A DNA stretch of 64,000 nt from Rhyzopertha dominica (GCA_025024175.1 QCXZ01000138.1:44735092-44799091), one strand, 5' to 3'; shown: positions 1 through 11,577, numbered from the stretch's first letter. Translations and numbers: made by a program. Notes: a model not told the origin generated them from the letters alone.

Positions 1-2382
1 ACACCTGATTTTAAATGACACCAGGGTAAAATCCAGTGGACTTAAACTACGCGACCTAGTTGACCATCCACTAGTTTCCCGACATCCTATCCACGGACTT
101 GGGAAGATGTATCCAGATACAGGCTAGCATTAGCTCTCAAATCCGGCCAAGCGCCATCTTGTTGAAATCAGACACTGCAGTTTAACACCCTTGTCGGTCT
201 TTATCGGGAACAATATTATCACTTAGTAGGTTCACTAAGATAATGCTTTTACATTTCAATTCATGAAGTATGGACCTACAATGCGTTGTCCAATAACACT
301 AACCTACATATGTAGTCCCTTAGTATGCTGTATGAGCTGTTCCATCATTCAGTGGGACCATGAGACCAGCAAATTTTTTTCTAGTACAAAACTTCATTGT
401 CAGTTTTCTGGTCTCTTGTAATTTTTAGACAAAACGCTAAGATTCAGAGATAAACGCCGTTTTGTGAAACTTTAACCTTGCCTGTTAGTAATCAATGTTT
501 TTTTCCAAGCATACTTAAAAAACCGCTGCAAATTAAATCAACACTTCCACATCCAATGCTCAAAATGACATTTACGTTTTATTTTTATACTATACGATTA
601 GTAATCAGGTTTTTGAGCATTCTTTCTCTTTACACATTTTTTCTAAGACAAATGGTCCTCGCGATATTAGCAAAAATACATAAATTTTTAAAATCTGTTT
701 TAATCCAAATAACTCGAAAAGTATTAACTTAACAATTACAAGAGTGCTTTCCGATCAGAAATTTGATTTCCTATACAATACTAAAATTTAAAAAAATTGT
801 ACGAACAGGGACCAAAATACGCATTTTGGAAATATTTCGAAAATGTCAAAATTTTGGATAAATTTTCTAAAACAATTTTTGTGAGAAATGTTATTTCCTA
901 TCTGACGGTATTTTCATTTTTTGAATATATTAAATATATTCGGAGATATTTAGAAAAATTTATAAGGGCGAATAATACTTGCAGTTATACTACTAATCAC
1001 ATAATAAAACGAAAAAAAAATTAAAAAATAAAAATTTGCAAAAAGGATAGTTACTCCCCAATCTTGCCCCCTTCCGATCGCTTTGGGTAGTTGAGATCTA
1101 TACGTTTGCCAAATTTAAAGTTCATATATTAAGTCTTTCGATAGTTATCGTGTCCACACATAAAACCACAGACACACAGACAAGATTTTTTTTGCTCAAA
1201 TTTTGTTTTTTTTTACGTTTTCGACCATTTTAAAGCGAATGAGCAAATAAAAATACTTCCAATCCGTTGGATGTGGAAGTAATCTTGTTAACTATTCGTT
1301 TGAGCAGTAAAGACCCATAGACGACAAAAATGTTTAAAAAAAATACATAATTTGAGCTCCAATATGACAATAATTTGGATTTACATGCTACAGTGGAAAA
1401 TATTATATCAATAATATTAACCATTTACAACGAGAGGAAAATTGTTATTACTAATAGAGAAGGTGGAAAGTTTCCGAATCTAAGCATTTTTCCTAAAAAT
1501 TACAGGAGACCAAAAAAAACTGACAATGAAACTAAAAAAAAATCCGCTGGTCTCATGGGCGTACGTCAAAAAAAGTTGAAGGGGGGGTTAGAAAGTTACA
1601 AACCCCCCGATACTCATTTGTTTTCACAGCAATGTTAACAATAATTTAGGGGTACACTTACATGTAAATACTATAAACTCGCACCAAATTTCAACCCAAT
1701 ACCTCCAAAACTGTGGATTATATCATAAAAAAAACGATTTTTTTAGATGAATCGTTAATCAGAAATTTACCAATAACAAAATCGTCATATTTTGGCCTAA
1801 AAAATCTACGGTTCACGGGAACCTACTAATTTGCAACACCCCGTATATTACTTTGATTAACTCAAAATTGCACTGCTTACCACCTACTTATGTAAAAAGG
1901 GTTAGGCATATTTATTTGAATGGTTAAGGATAACAAATACTCGTAAATAACAGTTCGTCCAAAGAAATTTTGAATCTTTCGGTTTATCAGTAATAGGTGA
2001 TTATAGTTTTGCACCACCGTTGAAACTGCTGCCCAAATTATTTCACTTTCGGGTAGGTGCTTTCAGCAAGCGTTTACTCAGGGGCGCATTACGCTTAACT
2101 ATCATGCCGATTGTCGCTGACAATTAAATTATAGTAACCGCTGTTAATAATAGTGTTTATAGCGTGTATATGCAGTAAACTGAAACAATTACCATCGCTT
2201 AGGCTTTCGATATTTCACCGCTATATAGGCAATTATAGTTCCGCAAATAGTTAGGAAGCAATCTTAGCACAACTGTTGCAGAAGTCGGCTCCTTCCGAAA
2301 CTTCAGCTATACCGCCCTATTGTTCAACAGATATATGATGACTTTATATCATGCACCGTAATCTTAGAATGTAATAATCCAG
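1..2382. other. gene-free AT-rich stretch
   Basis: No coding region is supported here. The short open frames are AT-rich and low in complexity and match nothing I recognise. A tract ending in an insect DNA-transposon-like terminus (CAACACCCCGTATA) lies near 1833-1848. A GA/CA-rich tract near 1140-1190 looks like an old LINE or SINE tail. Confidence 0.6.
1036..1190 (+). repeat. possible LINE/SINE 3-prime remnant
   Basis: The stretch runs from a C-rich part (1055-1075) through a 'gatctatacgtttgccaaat' segment into ACAGACACACAGACA. This order resembles the 3-prime ends of insect RTE/SINE-type repeats. The call rests on general resemblance only; no second copy was found in the window. Confidence 0.22.
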
Positions 2383-2541
2383 ATGGTGATAAGAGTTACG
2401 GTTGCTGTAAACTTGACAACTACATTTAAGGGTAAAGGTTTAATACGATTACAACTTAACCCAGAACAGGATCGTGAATTTATAAAGAACATATTGAAAG
2501 AACATCTAGAAGCCCACTGCGACAACCACGTTAAAATCTGA
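2383..2541 (+). CDS. possible terminal exon of an unidentified host gene
   Basis: An open frame of 52 codons runs from an ATG to a TGA. The sequence just before the ATG, AATCCAG, could be a splice acceptor, though the pyrimidine tract is poor. The translation is charged and well mixed: a beta-like N-terminal part, then a helical C-terminal part (NPEQDREFIKNILKEH) ending in HVKI. It does not look like transposon sequence. About 270 bases downstream lies AATAAA (2810-2820), with another near 2889, so the arrangement fits a last exon plus 3-prime UTR. I do not recognise the protein. It could also be a chance open frame. Confidence 0.25.
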   Translation: MVIRVTVAVNLTTTFKGKGLIRLQLNPEQDREFIKNILKEHLEAHCDNHVKI

Positions 2542-3114
2542 CAATTAAATTTTAAATCCTAGTTAATGTTAAATGTTCCCATTTTCATTTATTATATTTG
2601 GTTCATTTTTTGTATAGCTAGCATTTCAAGAGGCAGTCCTACTGTTTATGTTTTATAATTTCAGATGTACTTAGTGTTTGTCTGCGTTATTTAAGTTTGT
2701 TCTTTTTTGAAGAATGTATTTTTTGTAACCCATCAACCGGTTATTTTAGAGCTGTGTTGTTTTAAAAGTGATTCTATTTTGTGTCAGTCAAGACCAAAGC
2801 TAATTGTTAAAATAAAGGAGTTGCTAACAACTTCATGATATTTTCCCATTTGACAGGTTTTCTTTTGTACATAATTACGTCTTTAAAGAAACAATAAAGT
2901 TGTATGAAGAAAGCTTCAGAGGGAAGGCAAATAAAAAAATTTGGGGTAAGTTTTGACTGCTAAATATTCGCAACATAAAGTTGAGTTGCACCTGGGGTCT
3001 TACAAAAGTTAAATTCGCCACTGTCTGGAATGGTGCTATTTAGAATACATGCAATATTAACAATACTGGCATTATTTTTGTTTATTTTTTAGGTTTAGGC
3101 TCTTAGTAATTATA
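2542..3114 (+). other. 3-prime UTR-like stretch, no gene
   Basis: Non-coding. It holds AATAAA hexamers near 2812 and 2889, which could serve the exon-like frame at 2383-2541. Nothing else is recognised before the LINE that starts near 3115. Confidence 0.3.
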
Positions 3115-3321
3115 TTAAAGAGAAGAGTTGGGAGAGAGTCGTGTAAACGTGTATATATCGCTCGCGAATAATTTTGAAATTGTGCAGCGTTAACTCAATC
3201 GTTTTTTGTCTAATTTTGACTGAAAAGTGTGGATTGAAGTAGTGTTTGTGCTGCGAGGTGTTTGCTTTGAGAGCTGCCTCTGAAAAGCTAGAATTTTGAA
3301 CTTGATCAGTATAAAGTAACC

Positions 3322-4269
3322 ATGCCCGCTAAATGTGGAGTGTGTTTTGCTTCGGTGGGCAGGCAAAAACCGGGCCTTTTTTGCGCCGGAGCGTGCAAGA
3401 AAATGTTCCACGCTTCGTGCGTGAATATTCCTGTGGAGATGTCGAAATTTACTGAAGTTTCTGGTTTTAAATGGTACTGCAATAACTGCGAAGATGAGCC
3501 GTCATTTCCAGAAGATTCAACTAATGCGGGTCCTTCAAACTGTAACTCTTTGGAAACAAATAACAACCAGCTTTTAATGCAAATGGCTATTATTCTGAAA
3601 GAGATTAAGGAAATAAAGCAGGAACAGGCTGTAATGTCTCAATCTTTAAACTTTTACGGGGCAAAATTCGACGAATTCCAGGCCGAAATTAATGAATTTC
3701 GTAAAACCCTGCGGGGTACTGAAGCCCTTCAGTCCGAGGTAAAGAAATTGCAATAAGAAAACGCTAATTTGACCGCTGAATTGGATCAACTGCAACAGTA
3801 CTCGCGTAAAAATAATCTCGAAATAATCGGCGTTCCGGAAAAACAAAACGAAGATGTTGTTAATATTGTCCAAAAAATTGGGCAAGCCCTAGGTTGTGAA
3901 ATTAAGAAGGCAGATTTGGACGCATGTCATCGTGTGCGTCAGCGTCCGAACCTTCCGACTCCTAAGAAATTTAGGGCAATTATAGTGAAATTTACCTCCC
4001 GGTTCAAGAAAGAAGAATTGATGTCTGCAGCTCGAAAACGCCGTAACTTGAATTGCACCGATCTAGGCTTTGAAAGCGAACCGCAGGCAATTTACATCAA
4101 CGATCATTTAACTCTTAAAAACAAGGTCTTATATAAAAACGCAAGAGATGCATGCAGAGAAAAGAACTACAAGTATTGCTGGGTAAAAGATGGAAGAATA
4201 ATTATTAAAAAGTCTGAAACCAGTCGCGCTCTCTATATTAACAGTGCGAACGATCTTGTAAACATTTAA
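3322..4269 (+). pseudogene. LINE ORF1: PHD finger, coiled coil and FP-like C-terminal domain
   Basis: ORF1 proteins of non-LTR elements bind the element RNA. Residues 1-55 form a PHD-type zinc finger (CGVC, CAGACKKMFHASC, WYCNNC). Residues about 75-165 are heptad-like and Gln/Glu/Lys-rich, as in a coiled coil. The C-terminal half (about 165-315) has a NNLEIIGVPE motif and resembles the FP-type domain found in ORF1 of insect LINEs. A TAA at 3754-3756 interrupts the frame (CAA TAA GAA). The reading frame resumes directly after it, so the original product was about 315 aa. The ATG at 3322 is chosen because the zinc finger starts right behind it. Confidence 0.75.
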
Positions 4270-4329
4270 AAACCACTGCACGACAATAAAACGCAATCAT
4301 CATAATTCTACCAGTTTTTCCTGTACTTT

Positions 4330-7182
4330 ATGGCGGAGACGCTTAGCCTATATTATCAAAACACACGTGGCCTAAAAACAAAGACTAATTCCTTCTATTT
4401 GTCCTCAGTTGAAAGTAGCTCGGACATAATTTGTTTATCGGAGACGTGGCTGAATTCTACAGTGTGTAACAGTGAACTGTTTAGTGACATTTTCAACGTT
4501 TATCGAACTGACCGAAATTTTGAGCGTTCATTGAAGAAGGACGGGGGAGGCGTCCTAATTTCAGTTTCAACCAAATACAAATCAACAATCATAGGTGAAT
4601 ATAGTGTTTCAGACGTGTTCGACATTATATGGGTGTCTATCCTCCTCGATGAACAAAAGCATGTGTTGGTCTCTTCGGTATATTTTCCCCCTTACGGTAG
4701 CAAGGACGACATAGTAAAATTAATGAACAATATCTCTAATGTTTGTGACCGATATAAAAATAATTATATTGTAATAGTAGGCGATTTTAACTTATCTTCG
4801 ATTTCTTGGTCATATTCCGACGAAACTCTTTGTTTTATTCCAACTTTTACTGGTAATCCGTCTTGTGAAGTTTTGGTGGACACCTGCTCATTTTTAAACT
4901 TGAACCAATATAATGGGGTACTGAACAATAATGGTAGAATGTTGGATCTGTTTTTTAGTAATGCGGAAAATGTAATTGTCAGACAGTGTAATTTAGCATT
5001 AGTAGATGAGGATCCGCATCATAAGGCCATTGAAGCCGAAATAACTGTACCTTGCGTATATTCTAATAAATCTAATGATCAACATCGGTGCCGAACAAGG
5101 AACTTTTACAGGGCGGATTATGTTGCGATTAAAAATTATCTTGTGAATTATGAGTGGTCGGACTTATTAAAGATTAACACTAATGATGCTGTAGAACATT
5201 TTTATAACGTATTAAATAATGTAATTTCTATGTATGTTCCACTTTCTAGGGAATCCAAAAGACAGTTCCCAGCCTGGTTCTCACATTCAACTATAAATCT
5301 TATCAGTAGTAAACACAAGAAACATATGAAATGGAAAAAAATAAAACGGAAATCGGATTATCAAGAGTTTTCGGAATTACGCAAGCGAGTTAAACAGAGT
5401 ATACAAAGTGACTATAAAAGATATGTTGCCAACATTGAGAAAAATATTCACTCAAACGTTAAAAGTTTCTGGTCTTATATAAGACAACAAAAGTCTTGCA
5501 AAGTAAATAACCCTCCATCTATGGTGTCTTACAATGATCGTGTTGCCAGTGATAACGTAGCTGCATGTAATCTATTCTCTGATTTCTTTTCCTCAGTATT
5601 CATTTCTGACTCGTTACCTCCTAATATTCAACGCACCCGTAGTTCCAATTGCATCGAAATAAAATACATCTCAAAAGAATCAATAGTAGAAAAAATTATC
5701 AAACTAGATACACGTAAGGGCACCGGATCGGACGGCATTCCTGGCATATTTATCAAAACGTGCGATGAGATCCTTGCTGAACCACTTAGTATTATATTCA
5801 ATAAGTCTTTGAAAGAAGGGGTGTTCCCAAGCAAATGGAAACAAGCAAACATTGTCCCCATCTATAAATCAGGAGATCAGACTAAAGTAACCAACTATCG
5901 TCCCATATCGCTCTTGTCAATTTTTGGTAAAATTTTTGAAAGCTGTGTTACTGATGAATTATTCTTTAATATTAAACAACACATAGATGAACGTCAGCAT
6001 GGTTTTTTCCGTGGAAGGTCGACAGTAACTAATCTCGCTACTTTTGTTCAACATCTGTCAGAAAGCATGGATAAAAGAGCTCAAGTGGATGCCGTGTATA
6101 CCGACTTTTCCAAAGCGTTTGATAAAGTTCACCATGCCTCCCTTCTTATTAAATTGGAGAATTTCGGTGTGCATGGTAATCTGCTAAGGTGGCTAAAAAT
6201 CGTACTTATATAATAGGAGCCAAGTTGTAACAATAAAAAACTCAGTATCGTCTTCAGTACCTGTAACATCCGGTGTACCGCAGGGCTCTCATCTAGGTCC
6301 TCTGCTATTTCTTATTTTTATTAATGATATTGGTAATTTTATTCAACACTCAAATTATCTACTGTACGCAGACGATATGAAAATTTACAGAGAAATAACT
6401 AACTTACATGATGCACTGCTTTTGCAAATTGATTTAAATAACTTATACTTATACTGCACCAGAAATTATTTATATCTAAACCTAGACAAGTGCTATCACA
6501 TCACTTTCACGAGAAATAGGCTGTCGGTCCCCACTAAATATGCAATAAACAACCACACCCTTAACTCTATTAACAAAATAAAGGACCTGGGCGTCATTGT
6601 AGACAGCAAACTAAGATTTGAATTGCACGTTGAAGAAATAATACAGCGCTCGCTCAGAAACTTAGGTTTTATTTTTAGAACCACAACTAAATTTACCAAT
6701 ATAAAATCCTTTAAAATTCTCTATGATACCTTGGTGCGCAGCCATCTAGAGTATGCCAGTGTCGTCTGGAATCTGTTGTATTACAAATACATTAACCGAA
6801 TTGAACGCGTACAAAAAAAAATTCATTGGTAAGCTTAATTATAAGTTTAACAGGGATCTCCACACCTTGACTTACGAATATAACTTAAAAAAAGTACAAT
6901 ATGACAAGCTTAAGCAAACGACGCGAGAATTTTGATATTATCTTTCTGTACAAGGTAGTTAACTCATTGTTGTCAACGTCTTTAATTAGTCACGTAAATA
7001 TTAATACTCCTCTATACCCTCTTAGGACTAAGAATACTTTTCATGTTTACACTTGTAAGACAAGTCACTGCCAAAATTCACCGTTATATCGTGTAATTTA
7101 CACTTATAACTCGGCTTATACTCATCTCGATATTTTTTCACTATCATTAACATCTCTTAAAAAGATCTTGAAAGAACCATAA
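4330..7182 (+). pseudogene. LINE ORF2: endonuclease and reverse transcriptase, frameshifted
   Basis: The protein nicks target DNA and reverse-transcribes the element RNA. The N-terminal endonuclease has YYQNTRGLK, ICLSETWLN and GDFNLSSISW. The RT follows with the NYRPISLLS block, motif A (YTDFSKAFDKVHH), motif B (SGVPQGSHLGPLLFLIFIND) and motif C (LLYADDMKIY), then a CR1/Jockey-type C-terminal part. Frame 1 holds to the A-run at 6195-6199, where one extra base moves the reading to frame 2. The A9 run at 6813-6821 moves it to frame 3. A third shift near 6915-6925 returns it to frame 1, which ends at the stop at 7180-7182. Motifs B and C therefore lie outside the long first open frame (4330-6213). 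Confidence 0.85.
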
Positions 7183-7323
7183 CTATAATTGCTAAACTGT
7201 TAAAAATAACATTTCAGATGTAACTTATTCAATCACAACTCCTCTCAACCCTAATTACTTCATTTAAATACGCTACCTAGTGCTTTCCTGCTTTTGGATT
7301 CTCTGAATCTGTTGGAAAGTCAA

Positions 7324-7350
7324 TGTAATAAATAAATAAATAAATAAATA
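7324..7350 (+). repeat. TAAA tandem tail of the LINE
   Basis: About six TAAA units follow the 3-prime UTR directly. This is the expected 3-prime terminus of a CR1-group element. Confidence 0.75.
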
Positions 7351-7800
7351 AGTTTTATGTTTATATGACGTTTCGATCTTTTTATTCAGACCTTTTGCAA
7401 ATATACTATTTACATATAATTGACAAATTAAATTGGCATTAAATTAATATGACATTTACAATTTTGATAGCAATACAAGATGTACCTTGGAGCTTGTTCC
7501 ATTGCTGGAATAATTTGAATAGCAAAAGTTAGAGTAGGCATATTTTTGTGTGTTATGTAGTGTTCGTATGTGTGTTACTGCGTTAAATGATAGTGTTGTA
7601 TGTGTTACTCAGTCCCTGTATTCTGTCCTGTCGTTTACACATGTATTTATGTTTTTTGTATATGTATCATTTCAAAAAATTGTCGCTTACGTTTATGTGG
7701 TTCTGTAGCAATAATTTTGGTGTTATCGATGTCAAAAGTGTGATTAGTTAGTTCTTGATGTTTCTTCAAAGCAGTGTTGTATCCTGTTTTTTACCAACCC
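7351..7800 (-). mobile_element. Penelope-like element, 3-prime fragment
   Basis: Read on the minus strand, 7800-7647 encodes the end of a GIY-YIG endonuclease: YVGW, an in-frame stop, KTGY, then TALKKHQELTNHTFDIDNTK and KRKRQFFEMIHIQKT before the stop at 7647-7649. The sequence downstream on that strand ends with 'aggtctgaataaaaagatcg' followed by AAACGTCATA (about 7365-7400), typical of Penelope 3-prime termini. The middle of the GIY-YIG domain is missing, so this is a truncated and internally deleted copy. Confidence 0.7.
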
Positions 7801-8247
7801 ACATAGTATTTCGTAGGGCCACCTTTAGATGACTTACAGGTAAGCGATTTTCATAAAATGACTAGGGCTGGGTAACGTATCGATACTTACTCNAACTATC
7901 GATACCTTAGCAGGTATCGAATATGGATACTATCTTATCGTGATACTCCAAAGCATTCAAAAGTGTCGGAAGTATCGAAAATGTTTAAAGTATCGAAAGT
8001 AGGTNCTCAGAAGTATCTAAGTATAGAAAGTATTCAAAAGCATTGAAAGTATTGTNGTTGTAGCAGAATGGNCTTCTCGGGGTNTGTAGGTCGTAGTGCA
8101 ATCAAAGAACGCAACTTGTAGGTAGGAAATTTATATTGAAACCTGTATAGAAATAAGTATAAAAATTGCATACAAGCAACATAAACAAGAGCAGCAACGA
8201 CGTCAACCATTAGTTTATTATTACATACTTAACCTGTATATCAAGTT

Positions 8248-8385
8248 AGGAGGTTTCTTTTCTCTTCATTATAGTTGATACTAGCTAAAATCAACAATGT
8301 AACCACGACAACACCTTAATATAAGATAATGTGATTAGTTTAATTTCTAATTGATTTTAGCTGAAAATAGAGAAGAAGCCGACCT
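8248..8385. repeat. inverted repeat, potential hairpin
   Basis: AGG-TTTCTTTTCTCTTC with AGCTAAAATCAA at 8248-8294 is mirrored at 8351-8385 (TTGATTTTAGCTGAAAATAGAG...AAGCCGACCT). The arms are about 35-45 bp and imperfect; the spacer is about 56 bp. It lies between the hAT-like left end and the Penelope element and may be part of the former. Confidence 0.5.
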
Positions 8386-8478
8386 TAAGAATCGAAATTA
8401 TTGCAGTATTCAATAATTTAACAACTGATTTATAGTATATAATTATATTAAAGGAAGTAGCGGTCGTAGTTATCAATA

Positions 8479-8608
8479 TTTATATTTATTTTAGGGTTTA
8501 TTCGACCCTAGCTTAGTTTAAAGAATACTCTTTTTTCCAACGTCAAGCTTTCGACTATATTCAAGTCTTAGTCAGGACTTCTACAAGCAGTTTACAATTT
8601 TTTTTATA
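8479..8608 (+). repeat. left inverted terminal repeat of the Penelope element
   Basis: Matches the reverse complement of 11341-11459 over about 120 bp. The differences are mainly a short insertion (CTTTCGACTATA) and point changes. Confidence 0.8.
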
Positions 8609-8651
8609 AAAGGACGGCCAATCTCACCAACAGAAGAATTTTTCTACACAA

Positions 8652-10929
8652 ATGCAAAATCATGGCATAGTCCCTAATCATATAACAAACAGTTTGAAGA
8701 ACCTACAGAGACTATTTGAAGAGGGAAGCCAACGCGTGCAAAAGAAAATCGCGGATTTTAATTTAAGGTTGAGGCTTAAAATATTAAACTTAGAAATAAG
8801 TAATGTAAATTTTCAAATTAGTCAAAATTCAAAAATCAGAATGGATACAGTTTCAAGATTGCAACAAATTCTACCATATCACATTATTCAAGAGTATGAA
8901 AGAAGGCAAAAAATAACATTTTATAAGACATTTTATATTACGAAAACCAATAACATAAACAAATTTGAAAAACTAAAGCAAAATCAAAACCTACAATTTA
9001 GTACACCTAATAAATGGTTTACTAATTTGTCGAATACCGACATACCAGAAAACGTTAAAACAGTATTAGCCCTTGGTCCAAAATTTTGTTTCAAAACAGC
9101 AGTTAAAGATATTCATATAGGCAAATTGGTAGCAGATATAGAAAGTCTTCTTGCCCGAATTACAGAAGAACGTAGAGACTTATACAGAGCTAAATTAACC
9201 AGTATAATTACTAGCTATATACATAAAAATAAACAGGTAAACGACCCTTTAAACATTCTATATAAAGAAGCAGAACGTTGTCTAAAGCGCAACCCAAATA
9301 TTGTAGTACTAACTAGTGATAAGGGAGGGGTAACTGTAGTAATGGAGAAAGAACAAAATCAAGAAAAAATGATGGAACTGTTATCAGATACTAATAATTT
9401 TGTGGTACTGAAAAATGACCCAACTGCTACTATCCAAACAAAATGTAATGATTTTTTCAAACAATTAGAAAGAGTAGAATATTTAAGCAAAGAAGAAGCA
9501 AAGAAACGTAAAATTTATAATTCAGTGATTCCAAAAATATACGGAAACCAAAAAATACATAAACCTAATGCAACATTAAGACCGATAGTATCTAGTATAC
9601 AAAATCCAATGACTCACATTGCACAATTGTTATGTGATATTCTAACGACGGCCTATGACAAAAATAACAGGTACTACATAGCAGACACATTTGCCTTCGT
9701 AGAGTCTGTTAAAAATATAATAATACCTCAAAATCAAGAAATTATATCATTAGATGTGATAAATCTTTTTGGTAATATTTCCAAAAAATTAGTGATTGAG
9801 GTAATTAGTGAACACTGGCCTGTGATAGATCAATATTTTCAATGCCCAAAATTAATAGTAACAAAAAGAAAAAAAAACGGTTTTTAGAAATGATAAGTTT
9901 TGTTTTAGAAAATAATTATTTTACATATGAAAACACTTATTACAAACAAGTTTTTGGTTGTGCTACGGGTTCAACCCTTAGTCCGATTTTAGCTCAATAT
10001 GTTATGGATTTTCTTCTTGATGTGTGCATACCAAAATTACCTTTTCATATTATTTTTATTAAAAAATTTGTAGATGATCTTGTTTTAGTAATACCAACAG
10101 ACTGCATAGACCAAATTCAAACTACTTTCAATTCATTCAATGAACATATCAAATTTACAATAGTGAGAGAGGTTGATAATGGCGTACCTTTTTTGGATAC
10201 TATGGTCATACGACATAATAACAAAATTATATTAGACTGGTACCAGAAACCTACAACTTCAGGTAAATATATAAATTTCTTGTCTGATCATTCTATTAAA
10301 ATAAAATTAAATTTTATAAGACAGATGAAAGAAAGAAATCAAATTATATCACATCACATCATTAAAAAAATTACAAAATTTATTATTACAAAATAAATAT
10401 CCTAAGGGCTTAGTTAACAAAATTCTATTTTCAACTACTGCTAACAATTTGGAACATCAAATTATTCAAGATAATGTAATAGTACAAGACACAAGAGTTA
10501 AAGATTTAGATAAATTTTGGTCTCTTCCAAATATTACAGGACTAACAAAAAAATTAATTAAAAGGTTTCAAATAGAAAATGCAAAAATTGCAGTCAGAAA
10601 TGTTAAAAGGGGATATAATTTATTTAGCAAATTAAAATCTAGAACTCCTAAAAATTATCAGTCTAATGTCGTTAATGCCTTAAAGTGTGAAGGGTGTGAT
10701 AGCACATATGTAGGACAAACTTCTCAATGGCTAAAAAAGTAGAATTTCCTTACATAAAAGTGATGTTAATAAAAAATGAGACAGATGCGCTCTTACAACA
10801 CATGTTGTCAATAACAATCATTCTATCTGTTGGGAAGACGTAAAAATTTTAGAAATTGAAAGTAATTATAACAAAAGGTTAATTTTGGAAATGTTTCAAA
10901 TACAAAAGACTAAAAATTCTATAATTTAA
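8652..10929 (+). pseudogene. Penelope polyprotein: RT and GIY-YIG endonuclease
   Basis: The product copies the element RNA by target-primed synthesis. After an N-terminal part of about 270 residues come the RT blocks: IYGNQKIHKPNATLRPIVSS, motif A (SLDVINLFGNI), motif B (GCATGSTLSP) and motif C (KFVDDLVLV). Then come VPFLDTMVIR and DWYQKPTTSGKY. The C-terminal endonuclease has a CxxC-type start (CEGCDSTYVGQT) and the glutamate-bearing end (LILEMFQIQKTK). Frame changes occur in the A-rich run at 9865-9882, near 10390, and in the A6 run at 10733-10738; an in-frame TGA lies at 10777-10779. The last frame ends with TAA at 10927-10929. Confidence 0.85.
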
Positions 10930-11340
10930 AAAATCAGACACGCAACAACTTAGTAATATATATATACATATTTGCTATCATTAACTTAACATATTTAGTA
11001 TATTCAAAATTGCAGTCTGTTTGTTTCTGATATATATAAATTAAAGAATAGATCATTAAATTATAAATTTAAAAAATAGTAAAAAAAATATAATAAAAAT
11101 AGTTATTTATATGATGTATTAGTTGGTCACATTGATGTATTGGTAATATTGTTTTGTAGTCTTGAAATTGTTTTAAATTTGAATTTGACAGAATTTGAAT
11201 TTCAAAAATATGTTACATTTTTCGTTCCTTTTTTCGTTGAATACCAGGATTATATAAACATAGAACATAATATCATAGACATTGCATAATCTCAAATTTC
11301 CTGTAAGTACATAATTGTTGATTAGTAATTTAAGAATATT

Positions 11341-11459
11341 TTGTATATAAAAATTGTAAACTGCTTGTAGAAGTCCTGACGAAGACTTGAATTTGACGTT
11401 GGAAAAAGAGTATTCTTTAAACTAAGCTAAGGTCGAATAAACGTTAAAATAAATATAAG
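11341..11459 (-). repeat. right inverted terminal repeat of the Penelope element
   Basis: Reverse-complement partner of 8479-8608, ending in the AATAAATATAA stretch near 11459. Confidence 0.8.
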
Positions 11460-11577
11460 TATATAATTATATATAGCGAAACAACTTTGATACATTCGCT
11501 ATTTCTATGCTTCGATACTTTCAATATCTTTGCGTAGTATCGATACCTGACTAATGTAATCACCCAGTCCTAAAAGA

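Larger units (their letters stand above)
3115..7350 (+). mobile_element. CR1/Jockey-like LINE, nearly full length
   Basis: A two-ORF non-LTR retrotransposon. The order is a short 5-prime UTR, ORF1 (3322-4269), a 60-bp spacer, ORF2 (4330-7182), a 3-prime UTR of about 140 bp, and a TAAA tandem-repeat tail at 7324-7350. Short tandem-repeat tails instead of poly(A) are typical of CR1-group elements. The 5-prime boundary is inferred. The copy carries one nonsense codon in ORF1 and three frameshifts in ORF2, two of them in A-runs, so it is dead but fairly young. A minus-strand Penelope fragment abuts the tail. Confidence 0.85.
8479..11459 (+). mobile_element. Penelope-like element with inverted terminal repeats
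   Basis: A single-ORF Penelope-like retroelement with RT plus GIY-YIG endonuclease. It is flanked by 120-130-bp inverted repeats (8479-8608 and 11341-11459) sharing the TAGTTTAAAGAATACTC and CTTCTACAAGCAGTTTACAA blocks. Such LTR-like flanks in inverted orientation are a known peculiarity of Penelope insertions. The coding part has shifts in A-runs, so this copy is inactive. Confidence 0.85.
7863..11572. mobile_element. hAT-like repeat carrying a Penelope insertion
   Basis: The left end reads TAGGGCTGGGTAAC followed by GTATCGATAC. The right end is the imperfect inverse, with GTATCGATAC at 11536-11545 and CACCCAGTCCTA at 11561-11572. A (T/C)AGGGCTGGG(T/C)AA terminus is common in hAT transposons. 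Several degenerate TATCGA motifs fill 7880-8050. The 8-bp flanks (aaaatgac, aaagaaac) agree at only five positions, so a target duplication is not proven. No hAT transposase is seen, which fits a non-autonomous copy. The Penelope element at 8479-11459 sits inside it. Confidence 0.4.

Noticed and set aside
3190..3566. Minus-strand open frames over the LINE ORF1
   Set aside because: They are shadows of the plus-strand PHD-finger frame.
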